Positions 1 to 9,304 are shown, counted from the stretch's first letter. The stretch is DNA of 64,000 bases from Vibrio alfacsensis (GCF_003544875.1 NZ_CP032094.1:682001-746000); one strand, 5' to 3'. The notes: generated by a model from the sequence alone, not told the origin. Numbers and translations: made by a program.

Positions 1-645
1 CCAATAGAGGTTGGAGAGTTGGCTGAGTTCAATAAGGCGATCGATTTGTTCTCTGCTCTCAAAGAATCGACGGGCTTTACTTAACTGGTATTGTTCGAAT
101 TGGTGTAAGCCTAAATCGTCGAGCACGAACTGGCTGAGATCTTGATGGGTATTGGCGAAAAACAGCGTCAGCAAAACATCAATCATGTGTGCGGAGTTAA
201 GCTTAATCACCATGAAGTTCAGTGCTTCAAATTGTTCAAAGCTCTCTTCACTTAAGCATGCCACCAATGCCTCTTTCTTGAGGGATTTAGGGTGCTGAGA
301 GTAGAGCGTTAAGATCTCCGGTTTTGTCAGTAAGTTTACGGCTAATTCTTGTACTGTTAGGTCAGGGGAGAGCGAGACGAAGCCATGAACTGCTAACTCA
401 TCTAACGCAGACTGGATATCTACAATTTCATGATAGTTGAGTTTATCGCTGCGAAACCAACACCCTTTACGGCTGTATAGGCGAACAAGAAGGCACTGTG
501 CAGGTTTATTTAGGTTTTCAAACGCGGATAGCCATTGGTGTTCATCTGGGCTAAGTAAATCGCTGTACCACAGGGTAGCGTGCTGCGTGAGCTTAACGAA
601 GTTATCGAGGTAGTAATCAGGCGCGAGTTCGACGGTGTTTTCCAT
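1..645 (-). CDS. VRR-NUC (FAN1-like) nuclease, N-terminal part, runs off window
   Basis: The minus frame is open from an ATG at 645 to the window edge (215 codons) with no stop, so this is the N-terminal part of a longer protein. It begins MENTVELAPDYYLDNF and contains a helical, SAP/winged-helix-like region (CLLVRLYSRKGCWFRSDKL) that I recognise from the bacterial FAN1-like VRR-NUC proteins of vibrios, which are structure-specific DNA nucleases acting in crosslink repair. The nuclease domain itself would lie outside the window, so the assignment rests on the N-terminal pattern only. It is co-directional with the transporter gene to its right but separated from it by a clear terminator, so the two are separate units. 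Confidence 0.7.
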   Translation of the reverse strand, partial: MENTVELAPDYYLDNFVKLTQHATLWYSDLLSPDEHQWLSAFENLNKPAQCLLVRLYSRKGCWFRSDKLNYHEIVDIQSALDELAVHGFVSLSPDLTVQELAVNLLTKPEILTLYSQHPKSLKKEALVACLSEESFEQFEALNFMVIKLNSAHMIDVLLTLFFANTHQDLSQFVLDDLGLHQFEQYQLSKARRFFESREQIDRLIELSQLSNLYW

Positions 646-660
646 AACCAACTAACAATA

Positions 661-692
661 AAAAAGGCTTAACCCATAGGTTAAGCCTTTTC
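661..692 (-). terminator. Rho-independent terminator of the OFA transporter gene
   Basis: Read on the minus strand, AAAAGGCTTAACC and GGTTAAGCCTTTTTT form a 12-bp stem with a four-base loop followed by a T run. It lies 50 bases past the stop of the gene at 740. Confidence 0.85.
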
Positions 693-739
693 GAATCAAT
701 TTCTGCAGATCTATTAGAGAAATAGAACTGGACTGGCGA

Positions 740-1972
740 TTAAGCGTTTTTTAGTTGCGCTACTTTCGCTTCAGTTAGCGGCTTAGTGATGAACGCTAAC
801 ACGATACACACTGCCATCATTGCTGCAGAGATAGTGTAAGCTAGTGTGTAGCCTTCACCGTTTGTCATTGAGAAACCAACCACTGCCGCGCCGATTGCGC
901 CACCGATACCCCATGCCGTGTAAAGCACGCCGTAGTTTGTACCGTAGTTCTTAAGACCGTAGAATTCAGCCGTTAGAGTAGGGAATACCGCTAGAAGCGT
1001 ACCGTAACCTACAGCTGCGATTGCTGTACCGATGATTAGCGTGAACTCAGTGTTGAACGTTGCGAACAGAACCATGTTGATGCCCTGAAGAACAAACGCT
1101 AGAAGAAGAGTACGTACACCACCGATTTTGTCAGCAAGCATACCTGCAGCAACACGACCACCTGAGTTGAAGATCGCAAGTAGAGACGCTAGGTAAACCG
1201 CGTTTGGTAGGTTCGCTTGAACACTTGCGATAGTTGTGATGTTACCGATGATCATTAGACCAACAGAAGCAGCGAACGCGTACATGATCCATAGTGAGTA
1301 GAACTGTGGCGTTTTTAGCATTGCTTTCCAAGAAAGGTCGTCAGACTTTTTAACAACTTTAGGTGCTTGGCCTTCTTTAACTTTAGGTTCTTCCGGCGTG
1401 TAACCCGCAGGTGGGTTGTTAATCGTTGCCGCTAGCGGTACAGCGATTACAAGGATACCAACACCAAGAATCATGAAGCTAGTTTGGATGCCCGTGCTGT
1501 CGATCAGCGCAGAAGTCACAGGAGCTAGGTAGATAGCTGCTAGACCGAAGCCTGCTGCGATGATGCCGTTAACCATACCTTTCTTAGATGCGTGGAACCA
1601 CTTCATTGCTGAAGGAGAAAGACACGCGTAACCGAAACCGATACCTGCACCAGTGATCACACCGAAAGTGATGTTCAGCATTAGTGGTGAGTTAACAAAA
1701 CCAGACGCAATCATGCCTAGACCTGTTAGAACAGTACCTAGGATTAGGATCAAACGTGGACCCATACGGTCTTGAAGAATACCTGCAACAAGAAGACAGA
1801 TAGAGAAAGTAATCGTTGCAGTCGCGTAAGGTGCAGATGCTTCTGCCGCGCTCCAGCCTGATTCAGTCACTAGTGCTTTGTTGAATACACTCCAAGCATA
1901 CAGGATGCCAAGACAAAGGTTGATACAGAATCCTGCTAGCAGGATGCGCATAGCTTTATCAATCTTGCTCAT
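740..1972 (-). CDS. OFA-family MFS transporter (oxalate/formate antiporter-like)
   Basis: A 410-residue major facilitator protein with about 12 hydrophobic segments in two halves, joined by a charged loop near residues 195-215 (PKVKEGQAPKVVKK). The N-terminal LCLGILYAWSVF and GFGLAAIYLAPVTS segments, and the overall length, match the OFA group (OxlT and YhjX-like proteins), which exchange small carboxylates across the inner membrane. The substrate cannot be read from the sequence; E. coli YhjX responds to pyruvate, so a monocarboxylate is a reasonable guess. It is a single-gene unit closed by the terminator at 661-692. The start at 1972 is the first ATG and fits the family N-terminus. Confidence 0.85.
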   Translation of the reverse strand: MSKIDKAMRILLAGFCINLCLGILYAWSVFNKALVTESGWSAAEASAPYATATITFSICLLVAGILQDRMGPRLILILGTVLTGLGMIASGFVNSPLMLNITFGVITGAGIGFGYACLSPSAMKWFHASKKGMVNGIIAAGFGLAAIYLAPVTSALIDSTGIQTSFMILGVGILVIAVPLAATINNPPAGYTPEEPKVKEGQAPKVVKKSDDLSWKAMLKTPQFYSLWIMYAFAASVGLMIIGNITTIASVQANLPNAVYLASLLAIFNSGGRVAAGMLADKIGGVRTLLLAFVLQGINMVLFATFNTEFTLIIGTAIAAVGYGTLLAVFPTLTAEFYGLKNYGTNYGVLYTAWGIGGAIGAAVVGFSMTNGEGYTLAYTISAAMMAVCIVLAFITKPLTEAKVAQLKNA

Positions 1973-2546
1973 TTTTGTTCTCAGTAATACCTCTTGGCGA
2001 TTAGCAAAGAGGGTTCGGTTTAAAGATAGGGTTTACTCAAAATAAGTTTGCATTTTTCAACACATAACGTAATGAGCGCGGATTATAACCAATAAATGTG
2101 TGATTGGAATCTCTTTTTACCCCTGTGGCTAAAAATAATTTGAAACATTAAAATGATTGTAATGAGAGCGTTTTATATATGAAGAAAATGTTGCTCTAAC
2201 GTAAAGAAGCTTTGGTTTGGTAGTGAGATCCTAAGTGAAACAAGGTTGATAGCTCGAACATGGGTGTTTGGCTCACAGTTTAAGCAAAAAGTTTCAAAAT
2301 GTTTAAGTGTTAATGTTCTGTAACAAAAGTGGCCAATATAGAGACTGCTTTTTGTAAGTGCTGGATCTAAAGGGTTTATAAATTCGAGAATGTTAACCGC
2401 TTGTAATAACTAGATTCGAAAGGAGGGTTGAACACAAAGTGAGCAAAAAATGTGCTTGTAATTGCTAAATAGATAAGCAAAATAGGGCGCAAAATGAGTT
2501 TTCATTAATGAAAGGATGCTTTTCTCTACTTGTAGTGAGGTGACTT
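1973..2546. other. 574-bp intergenic region between divergent genes
   Basis: This AT-rich gap separates the leftward transporter from the rightward small membrane protein and must hold both promoters. I see no open frame of note, no strong hairpin and no repeat in it. GAGGTG at 2537-2542 is the ribosome binding site for the rightward gene. Confidence 0.5.
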
Positions 2547-2909
2547 ATGAAATTGTTCCTATTACTTATGGCTTCTGTTTCTGCAGGTGTCGCATCAGCA
2601 GATCACATCCATTCATTCATGCTCGGCCTTTCTATTGCCTCACTTGCAGTAGGTAGTTGCTACTTCTTCGCATTCCGTAGTTCGCGTTTTCCACAACTTG
2701 CTTTGTTTTTATTGATTTGTGGTATGTTGTCTAAACTGACGATTACGGTTGTGGGCGTTATGTGGGGAATGTCTGCGGAGTTGATTACATCTCCAATTGT
2801 GTTTGCTTTGTCTTACATGTTCTTCTCACTAGCCGTAACCTACTTGTGGTTCACATACCGTCAAAGTATTACCAAAGTCCCAGAGCGTTTTAAAATTGCG
2901 GCTGCGTAG
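2547..2909 (+). CDS. Small four-helix inner-membrane protein, unknown function
   Basis: A 120-residue protein made almost wholly of hydrophobic segments: one at the N-terminus that could be a signal sequence (MKLFLLLMASVSAGVASA) and about three more (residues 25-45, 50-75, 85-105), ending in a short basic tail. I do not recognise a family. A good GAGGTG ribosome binding site lies five bases before the ATG, and a strong terminator follows, so it is a real single-gene unit. It is probably conserved in vibrios, but no function can be inferred from sequence or neighbours. Confidence 0.75.
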   Translation: MKLFLLLMASVSAGVASADHIHSFMLGLSIASLAVGSCYFFAFRSSRFPQLALFLLICGMLSKLTITVVGVMWGMSAELITSPIVFALSYMFFSLAVTYLWFTYRQSITKVPERFKIAAA

Positions 2910-2942
2910 TTATTAATACAGTTTGTTTTTGAGCGGATACAG

Positions 2943-2974
2943 AAACGCCAGCGATCATCGCTGGCGTTTTTTTT
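2943..2974 (+). terminator. Rho-independent terminator
   Basis: The stem CGCCAGCGAT/ATCGCTGGCG is followed by eight T residues. It closes the small membrane protein gene; on the other strand the T run is too weak to serve dcuC well. Confidence 0.9.
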
Positions 2975-3024
2975 GAGTTTCATCTGTGTACTAAGCTGCC
3001 ACAGGAACTAAGCATACATATGCC

Positions 3025-4392
3025 CTAAGCAGACATAGGCACAAGAATCATCGTCCCGACGATCACGGTAATCAGACCGGCTAGTACTGGTACTGACGTA
3101 CGTTTCACTACTTCAAACGGGCTGATATTTGCCATACCAGAAGTCGCGACGATTACGCCAGATACTGGTGAGATAGTACGACCTAGGTTAGATGCTTGTA
3201 GCATTGGGATGATAAGGAATGCAGGGTTGAGGCCCATCTTAGCTGCTAATGAAGGTGCAAGCTCTACGAACGCATAGAATGGTGCGTTACCAGAACCCGT
3301 CGCGATAGCCGCTGCAACAGTTAGGCCAGTGAGAATAAGCATAAGAGCTACGCCACCCGCACCCGCGTTATCTGCTAGGTGAAGTAGGTTGTCGATAGCA
3401 CCAATAGACATTAAGCCTTGTGCAAACACACCAGCCGCTACCAGTAGCATTACTACGCCTTTAAAAGCATCTGCCATACCTGCATAACAAGAGTCGAGAT
3501 CCTCAAGCGCTTTCTTACCGTCGAATTTGTGTACGACATAGTTAATTAACGCGCCTAAGAAGATAGAACCAACTACAATCGTGTAGATATCTAGAGTTAG
3601 GCCCGGAATGGTACGACCGTTGAATAGGAATACACCGATGATTGGTAGAAAAGGAAGAACCGCATAAAACGCAGGCGCATCGGCTTTGATTTCAGAGACA
3701 TCAATTTTTTCCATTGGCGTGTTGTCTTTCTTATCTAGGTATTTGTTCCAAAAGAAAGCCGCTGCTGCCATCACGATGATTGCACTGATGGAAACTGGCA
3801 GTACGGTTTGAACTGCGAATACATCTAGTGCAAGGCCTGATTTTTCTGCGGCGATAACCACGTCGCCAGAAGTTGGTGAAAGAATGATTGCTGCTGGTGA
3901 TGCACATACTGCTACCGCTGCAGGGCGAGAGATACCCATCGCGGTCATCATAGGGAATAGGGTTGCCATCAATAACACACCCAGACCCGTTGCTGAACTC
4001 ACTGCAAGAGACATCAAACATGCCACAATGTAAGCCGCTACCAAAAGGACATAAGGAGACTTGATAACAGAAAGCGGTTTAGAGAACTGTTTTACTACCA
4101 CGTTGTTTGCGCCAATATGTGTCATATAAGACGCAAAGCCACAAAGCAGCATGATTTGCATACCTAGACCACCGCCGCGGTATTGAAGCATGTATTTTAC
4201 GTACTCTAGTGCGTCCGTCACCATATTACCCGTTGAGGTTATTTTTGATGGCAGAACGTCATGGCCAAGAATACCAGTCATAAGAAGTAAGCCAATACCT
4301 GCGGTTAATAACACGCCAGCAGCTTTGTAGCCTTTGACGATGAAATAACCCACAGCAATGGTTACGACCAAGCCAATTAAGAGCTCTAACAT
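3025..4392 (-). CDS. dcuC: DcuC-family C4-dicarboxylate transporter
   Basis: A 455-residue integral membrane protein with 10-12 hydrophobic segments. The pattern QIMLLCGFASYMTHIGAN, the paired re-entrant type segments (SPAAIILSPTSGDVV and ASNLGRTISPVSGVIV) and the length match the DcuC family (C4-dicarboxylate anaerobic carriers, ArsB/NhaD superfamily), which exchange or export succinate, fumarate and related acids at the inner membrane. It is transcribed alone. GGAGAC eight bases before the ATG serves as ribosome binding site. A 13-bp-arm perfect palindrome lies 27 bases upstream of the start and may be an operator or a 5' leader hairpin. The exact substrate within the family is not visible from the sequence. 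Confidence 0.88.
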   Translation of the reverse strand: MLELLIGLVVTIAVGYFIVKGYKAAGVLLTAGIGLLLMTGILGHDVLPSKITSTGNMVTDALEYVKYMLQYRGGGLGMQIMLLCGFASYMTHIGANNVVVKQFSKPLSVIKSPYVLLVAAYIVACLMSLAVSSATGLGVLLMATLFPMMTAMGISRPAAVAVCASPAAIILSPTSGDVVIAAEKSGLALDVFAVQTVLPVSISAIIVMAAAAFFWNKYLDKKDNTPMEKIDVSEIKADAPAFYAVLPFLPIIGVFLFNGRTIPGLTLDIYTIVVGSIFLGALINYVVHKFDGKKALEDLDSCYAGMADAFKGVVMLLVAAGVFAQGLMSIGAIDNLLHLADNAGAGGVALMLILTGLTVAAAIATGSGNAPFYAFVELAPSLAAKMGLNPAFLIIPMLQASNLGRTISPVSGVIVATSGMANISPFEVVKRTSVPVLAGLITVIVGTMILVPMSA

Positions 4393-4418
4393 AGGGTTGT
4401 CTCCGAAATTATGAAAAA

Positions 4419-4447
4419 ATGAAATAAACTGTATCAGTTTATTTCAT
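4419..4447. promoter_or_regulatory. 29-bp perfect palindrome upstream of dcuC
   Basis: ATGAAATAAACTG (4419-4431) and CAGTTTATTTCAT (4435-4447) are exact inverted repeats around TAT. The site is 27 bases before the dcuC start, where it could be a repressor operator or a leader hairpin. It lacks a T run, so it is not a normal terminator. Confidence 0.6.
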
Positions 4448-4698
4448 GGAATTTACATAATTATTGCCTGTGGCACGAGACTAAATTAGGACTAGCATGA
4501 TCTAAAACAAATAATAGATTAATAAATAAATGTGCTGAATTATATTGTGTAAATTACGTTTTAGCTGTTAAGTATTGGTTTTATTGAGTTTAAAGAAACG
4601 AAAATACGAACAATTGACTGAATAAAAATCACGCAAAATGATTAAAAGTGAGAAAAATAATAGTTCGAGCTAGATCACGCTAAAGAGGTGTTGTTGTA
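4448..4698. other. Non-coding remainder of the dcuC upstream region
   Basis: AT-rich sequence between the palindrome and the desaturase terminator, within the 370-bp gap between dcuC and the desaturase gene. It probably contains the dcuC promoter. I see no other gene or convincing site in it. Confidence 0.4.
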
Positions 4699-4722
4699 CA
4701 AAAAAGCTCCGAATTACGGAGC
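4699..4722 (-). terminator. Rho-independent terminator of the desaturase gene
   Basis: On the minus strand a GCTCCG/CGGAGC stem with the loop TAATT is followed by TTTTTT. It lies 40 bases past the desaturase stop codon. Confidence 0.8.
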
Positions 4723-4762
4723 CTTTGTTTTGATCAACTTGTATTGAAGCGCAAGTTATACG

Positions 4763-5896
4763 TTACGCGTAGCGGCGTACTAAAAGATTCCAACTACGTT
4801 GTTGTCGCTCAAACTCTTCTTTGATTTGTTGATACCTAATCGTAGAGATGGACTTTTCGTATTTTTTCACGACGGTCGCTGTTTTCACCCCTAGGATCTC
4901 TTTTCGAGCTTCGTAATACTCTTGCATATGGTGCACGAGCGCATCAAACTCACTCTGTAACTGGTCACGGATAGATTGACTATTTGGCTTGGTTTCCAGC
5001 TTTTCTTTTGCTTTTTTCAATAGTTGTGTAGCACGGGCTTTTTCTATACGAAACGTTGAGGTGGTGCGCAGTTTTGAGGTCAAACCAAACCATGAACAAC
5101 CTTTGATCAACCATTTGGTTGGATCGTAATGCCACCAATAGACACCGTTGCGGTAGTCATTCTCAAAAATGTGATGGAAGTTATGATAGCCCTCACCAAA
5201 CGTAAAGAAAGCCAGAATGCCATTATCACGTGCCGTATTTTTGTCTGTAAAAGTTTGCTTACCCCAAACATGTGCCAGTGAGTTAATGAAGAAAGTTGTG
5301 TGGTGGCTTAAGAATAGGCGTGCAGCACCAACAATAAGGAACATACCCAATATATCCCCGTAAATCAGGCCAAGCCCAAGAGGAAAACCAATATTGGTTA
5401 CGATAGCCAAAGGTACATAATATTTGTGCTGCCACATGGCAATGTTGTCACGCTTTAAGTCTCGGCAGTTGGTGTATTCATTCTCGCTTGATTTATTGTA
5501 ATCACGGAGCATCCAACCAATATGAGAATACCAGAAACCACGTTTGGCTGAATAAGGGTCTTTGTCATTATCATCAACATGCTTATGGTGAACGCGGTGA
5601 TCAGACGACCAGTGTATTGCGCTGTTTTGTAGAGAGAAAGCCCCGCCGATAGCAAAAATAAAACGTAAAGCAGGATGAGCGTCGTAGGTTTTATGGCTCC
5701 AAAGACGATGATAACCCGCGGTGATACAGAGATTGGTAAAGCTAAAAGCGATGACACCCCAAATTAGGTGTTCCCAGCCCAACCCATAGTGATAGGCATA
5801 CCAAGGTAAGACAACAAAAGTAAGGATAAAACTGGATGAAAAGATAAAGATATTCAACCAGATGAGAGGTGGTTTCGTTTGATTCACAATATGCAT
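4763..5896 (-). CDS. Acyl-CoA (delta-9 type) fatty acid desaturase
   Basis: A membrane di-iron desaturase of 377 residues from the ATG at 5896; a TTG six codons upstream is an alternative start. The three histidine boxes are present in order: HRLWSHK (about residue 63), HRVHHKH (about 100) and HNFHH (about 240), with hydrophobic helices between them, as in the acyl-CoA desaturase family that introduces a double bond into saturated acyl chains at the membrane. The C-terminal 110 residues are charged and probably coiled-coil (RIEKARATQLLKKAKEKLE), longer than in minimal members. It is a single-gene unit with its own terminator. A FabR-like palindrome half lies just upstream, which suggests control by membrane fatty-acid composition. 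Confidence 0.92.
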   Translation of the reverse strand: MHIVNQTKPPLIWLNIFIFSSSFILTFVVLPWYAYHYGLGWEHLIWGVIAFSFTNLCITAGYHRLWSHKTYDAHPALRFIFAIGGAFSLQNSAIHWSSDHRVHHKHVDDNDKDPYSAKRGFWYSHIGWMLRDYNKSSENEYTNCRDLKRDNIAMWQHKYYVPLAIVTNIGFPLGLGLIYGDILGMFLIVGAARLFLSHHTTFFINSLAHVWGKQTFTDKNTARDNGILAFFTFGEGYHNFHHIFENDYRNGVYWWHYDPTKWLIKGCSWFGLTSKLRTTSTFRIEKARATQLLKKAKEKLETKPNSQSIRDQLQSEFDALVHHMQEYYEARKEILGVKTATVVKKYEKSISTIRYQQIKEEFERQQRSWNLLVRRYA

Positions 5897-5931
5897 CCAA
5901 ATTTGAGCTAACAACTGTTCGCTAGAATATC

Positions 5932-5949
5932 AGCGCACACGTGTAAGTC
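5932..5949. promoter_or_regulatory. Possible FabR-type operator upstream of desaturase
   Basis: AGCGCACACGTGTAAGTC contains an ACACGTGT palindrome preceded by AGCG. As I recall the enterobacterial FabR box (AGCGnACACGTGTnCGCT), the left half matches fully and the right half does not. The position 36-53 bp before the desaturase start suits a repressor of unsaturated fatty acid synthesis. Confidence 0.4.
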
Positions 5950-6157
5950 AAACTCGAGTTGGCAAACTGTTACAATTTAGGCATTTTCAGATAAGGAATG
6001 TGAGACGGATATTTTGCTTTTAATTGATAAGTGAGTAGTATTAAACGGTGAAGTGCAGTTTGATGTGTAATATATCTACTATTAATTTGATGAAATATAG
6101 AGATTAATGTTGCTGTTGCTTACGAAAAGGATAAATAGAAGAATATAGGAATACGTA

Positions 6158-6706
6158 ATGGAATTACGACAAGCGGAATATAAGGATTATGAACGCATTG
6201 CATGCCTACATGCAGAAAGTTGGAAGCGTCATTACCGTGAAATTTTGAGCGACGCTTATCTCGAAAGTGAGGCGTTCGATGACAAACTACTTATTTGGCA
6301 GACGCGTTTGACCAATCCGCCATTTAATCAAAATATCGTGTTAGCGGAAGAGGGCGGGCTTCTTCTCGGTTTTGTTTGTGTATTTGGCAACCATGATTTT
6401 GAGCGAGGGAGTTTCATCGAAGCGCTGCATGTCGATGACAGTTATCGTGGCCGAGGCATAGGTAAACAGCTATTACTCGCGGTCGCTGAGTGGCAACAAC
6501 AGTATTTTAAAGATTTGGGACTTTATCTGGAAGTCGTGGCAAAGAACGATCAAGCGATTGAGTTCTATAAACACATTGGCGGACAGGAATGCATTGAACG
6601 ACATTGGAAAACCCCTGAAGGTCGAGAAGCGATAGAAAAGGTTTTTCGTTGGTCAAATGCGCAGTCACTGGTTAGTGGCATTGAAGAAAGCACTATCTAT
6701 TCTTAA
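6158..6706 (+). CDS. GNAT-family N-acetyltransferase
   Basis: A 182-residue cytosolic protein with the GNAT fold: an N-terminal RQAEYKDYERIACLHAESW segment, the central strand EALHVDDSYRGRGIGKQLL (acetyl-CoA binding Q/RxxGxG/A loop as RGRGIG near residue 100) and the closing YLEVVAKNDQAIEFYKHIG. This places it with RimI-type acetyltransferases that move an acetyl group from acetyl-CoA to an amine. The substrate is not identifiable. AGGA lies ahead of the ATG, and a terminator follows. Confidence 0.9.
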   Translation: MELRQAEYKDYERIACLHAESWKRHYREILSDAYLESEAFDDKLLIWQTRLTNPPFNQNIVLAEEGGLLLGFVCVFGNHDFERGSFIEALHVDDSYRGRGIGKQLLLAVAEWQQQYFKDLGLYLEVVAKNDQAIEFYKHIGGQECIERHWKTPEGREAIEKVFRWSNAQSLVSGIEESTIYS

Positions 6707-6751
6707 ACTGTACTAGTACACATAAACAAAGTCTCAAATAGTCCCTTTCAA

Positions 6752-6780
6752 AAAGAGCAGCTTGTTTGTTGCTCTTTATT
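6752..6780 (+). terminator. Rho-independent terminator after the GNAT gene
   Basis: AAAGAGCA and TGCTCTTT form an 8-bp stem followed by a short T-rich tail. Confidence 0.7.
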
Positions 6781-6950
6781 TGTGATCTCCTTAGGCCAGT
6801 TACAAGCTAAAGAATCTGCTCATACCTCCTACCAGTTTTCCGTTACCTCTCAAACACGACATCATGAACTGCCATTGTTTGCATATGTGCTATCGTCTGA
6901 TAAGTTGTAAAAAGAAACCGTAGTCGCAGTACGAAAAGTTGAGGTGTGTG

Positions 6951-7064
6951 ATGTCAGTATATGAACGTGCCGCGATGGTGAACGGTATCGTAAAGGCATT
7001 TGTTGGTTTTATGTTGATGATAACGAAGTTGTTTTCATTTTTTCTCACTCTTAAACGCTTTTAG
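6951..7064 (+). CDS. Possible 37-residue membrane-associated small protein
   Basis: ATG at 6951 opens a 37-codon frame (MSVYERAAMVNGIVKAF, then a hydrophobic stretch GFMLMITKLFSFFL, ending LKRF). GAGGTG stands five bases before the ATG, a better ribosome binding site than many genes here have. It occupies the interval between the GNAT gene and cqsS, where related vibrios would be expected to carry cqsA near cqsS. I do not recognise it; conservation in relatives would decide. Confidence 0.35.
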   Translation: MSVYERAAMVNGIVKAFVGFMLMITKLFSFFLTLKRF

Positions 7065-7084
7065 TAATATATAATTAGAAAACC

Positions 7085-7111
7085 CCATCTAAGTTAAGGT
7101 TACTTAGATGG
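7085..7111. repeat. Hairpin upstream of cqsS
   Basis: CCATCTAAG (7085-7093) and CTTAGATGG (7103-7111) form a 9-bp stem. There is no T run on the plus strand, so a terminator is unlikely; it may be part of the cqsS leader. Confidence 0.4.
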
Positions 7112-7200
7112 CAAAATTATTTAAATAGCAAACATTATTTAAATAGAATAAGTACAGAAAGCACCCGTTCAGTTAAAGCTAGGCTTAGTAGATCAAATAT

Positions 7201-9240
7201 ATGGAAGCGATTCGTAAGGTTTATCAGTATGCAGAACCGAACCTCTCTCTCGTGGGGTGGATGGGCTTTGTAGGTTTTCCGATTTACTATGTGGTTTGGG
7301 CATTCATGTTCCCTCAACCCTACGAAAATCTACCACTTCGCTTGCTCTGCTCGATGTTGTTTTTTGGTATTATTTATCGTAGCCGTGTGCCGTTTGAATG
7401 GCGCAGATTTTTGCCTGCTTATTATCAAGTTGCCATCACGCTCTGCTTGCCATGCTTCTTCTTCTATATGTTGTTGATGAACAACTGGTCGAATGTATGG
7501 GTGATGTCGTTTATGTCTGCGATTTTCCTTCACATTCTGCTCGTTCATATTACTTGGGTTATGTTCGCTCAGACGTTTGCAGGTATTGGACTTGCAACAT
7601 TCTTCGCTTGGATAGCACAAGGATTCCATCTTGAACTCACGATGGATTGGACGCACGTACCTATCTTTTTGTTCATCTATCTTTTTGGCAATTTGTTCTA
7701 TTTCCGCAATCAGGTAGAGCACGAAGCGAAAGTGTCACTCGCGAAGTCATTTGGTGCCGGAATCGCACATGAAATGCGAAATCCGCTAAGTGGTTTATTA
7801 ACGTCAATTGACGTAATTCGCTCGATTTTACCAAGTCTAAAAGAAGAGAGAAAAGAACAATATACACTGAGTGAAGAGGATGTCAGGTTGTTGCGAGAAG
7901 TGAGTGATGACGCAATGGCCATTATTCATTCTGGAAATGAAACCATTGATTTGCTTCTTACATCGATTGATGAAAACAGAGTTTCTCGTTCCACTTTTCA
8001 AAAGCATTCTGCACAAGCTGTGGTGGAAAGCGCCGTAGAGAGCTTCAGTTACAAACGGAGTAACGATCGCTTAGCTATTTCATTAGATGTACGCAGTGAT
8101 TTCGACTTTTGGTAGTGATACTTTATTGAAATACGTGATTTACAACTTATTCAAAAATGCGTTTTATCACCGTAATTCGGAAGATTTTCATATTCATGTT
8201 TCGATGTTTAGTGATGATGAAACTAACCAAATTGTGGTCACAGATAACGGCGCGGGAATCGCTCGTGATGTATTGCAAAGCATATTCCAAGACTTTTACA
8301 CGACCGGAAAATCGGGCAACTACGGATTAGGGTTACCTTTTTGTAAAAAAGTGATGCGCTCATTTGGCGGTGACATCAAATGTGCTTCCAAGCTTGGAGA
8401 ATGGTCACAATTTACCATGACGTTTCCAGCGATCGCTTCGGTAGAAGTGAAAGAAATTAAACGTGAGTTGATGAAGTTAAAATCCGTGTTATTTGTCAGT
8501 GACCAAGACATACTCATAAACAAAGTGTCTGACACTGCTCGTTTAATGGGCTTTGGGTTGGAGGTTCTTGACGTAAACTCAGTTCTCAAGAAAAAGAGTA
8601 TGAGTTTGAATTTGATTTAGTCCTTGTTGATATGGAAAGTCTCGACTTTAGAGCAAATCAACTCGATAAGATTGAATCGTTGTTGTCGTTTACAGAAGCA
8701 AGAATAACGTTTTATATGAGAGATCTCCTCTACGACGCTCTCAAAACACGGAATTTCAGCCAATTTGGATGGAAACACAGGCATGGTTATTAAACACACG
8801 AACAACGCTTGAACGCCTTCTATTTGACGCGCATTATGTTGTACCCGCTATCTCAGCGAAGCCTTTGGACGGTCTAAATAAACGAACAATTTTGGTGGTT
8901 GATGATAATGAATCTCTACGTAAATTTACTTCAATTTTGCTAGAAAAACAGGGTTTGAGGTCATTCAAAAGAAGACGGTCAACAGGCACTAAATGCTCTC
9001 GACAATAATGAAATAGACCTGATTTTAATGGATATTGAGATGCCCGTTATGGATGGAGTCGAAACGTCAAGGCGAATTAGAAGTGCGAATAAGGCTTACT
9101 CTACTATCCCGATTATTGCTCATACGGGAGACAGTTCATCTATTACATTAGACAAAATTGGTTCATCCGGCATGTCAGACTTTATCGTTAAACCTGCCGA
9201 TAAGAATAGGCTCTTCGACAAGATAGCAAACTGGATCTAA
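7201..9240 (+). pseudogene. cqsS: CAI-1 autoinducer sensor kinase CqsS, multiply frameshifted
   Basis: The combined frames spell a hybrid sensor kinase of about 680 residues: six N-terminal membrane helices (residues 1-170, the CAI-1 binding part), the phosphoacceptor H-box GAGIAHEMRNPLSG (His about 190), the N-box NLFKNAFYH, G-boxes DNGAGIA and GNYGLGLPF, and a C-terminal receiver with VVDDNES, the phospho-Asp motif LMDIEMPVMDG and VKPADKN. This is CqsS, which feeds the LuxU/LuxO quorum-sensing relay. The frame breaks at about 8110 (T run), 8595 (A run), 8765 (A run) and 8953 (T run), each fixed by one base. No cqsA gene is found beside it. Either the CAI-1 circuit is lost in this strain or the sequence has homopolymer errors; the domain assignment is firm either way. 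Confidence 0.9.
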
Positions 9241-9272
9241 CCGTAAGATCAGGTCTGAATGAGTACAATCAT

Positions 9273-9304
9273 TAAAGAGCTCTGCATTTTGCGGAGCTCT
9301 TTTG
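9273..9304 (+). terminator. Rho-independent terminator after cqsS
   Basis: AAAGAGCTC and GAGCTCTTTT pair across a short loop and end in T residues, 30 bases after the cqsS stop. Confidence 0.8.

Noticed and set aside
3731..4021. 96-codon minus frame inside dcuC
   Set aside because: It is a shadow of the dcuC frame, rich in Ser and Arg, with no ribosome binding site or domain.
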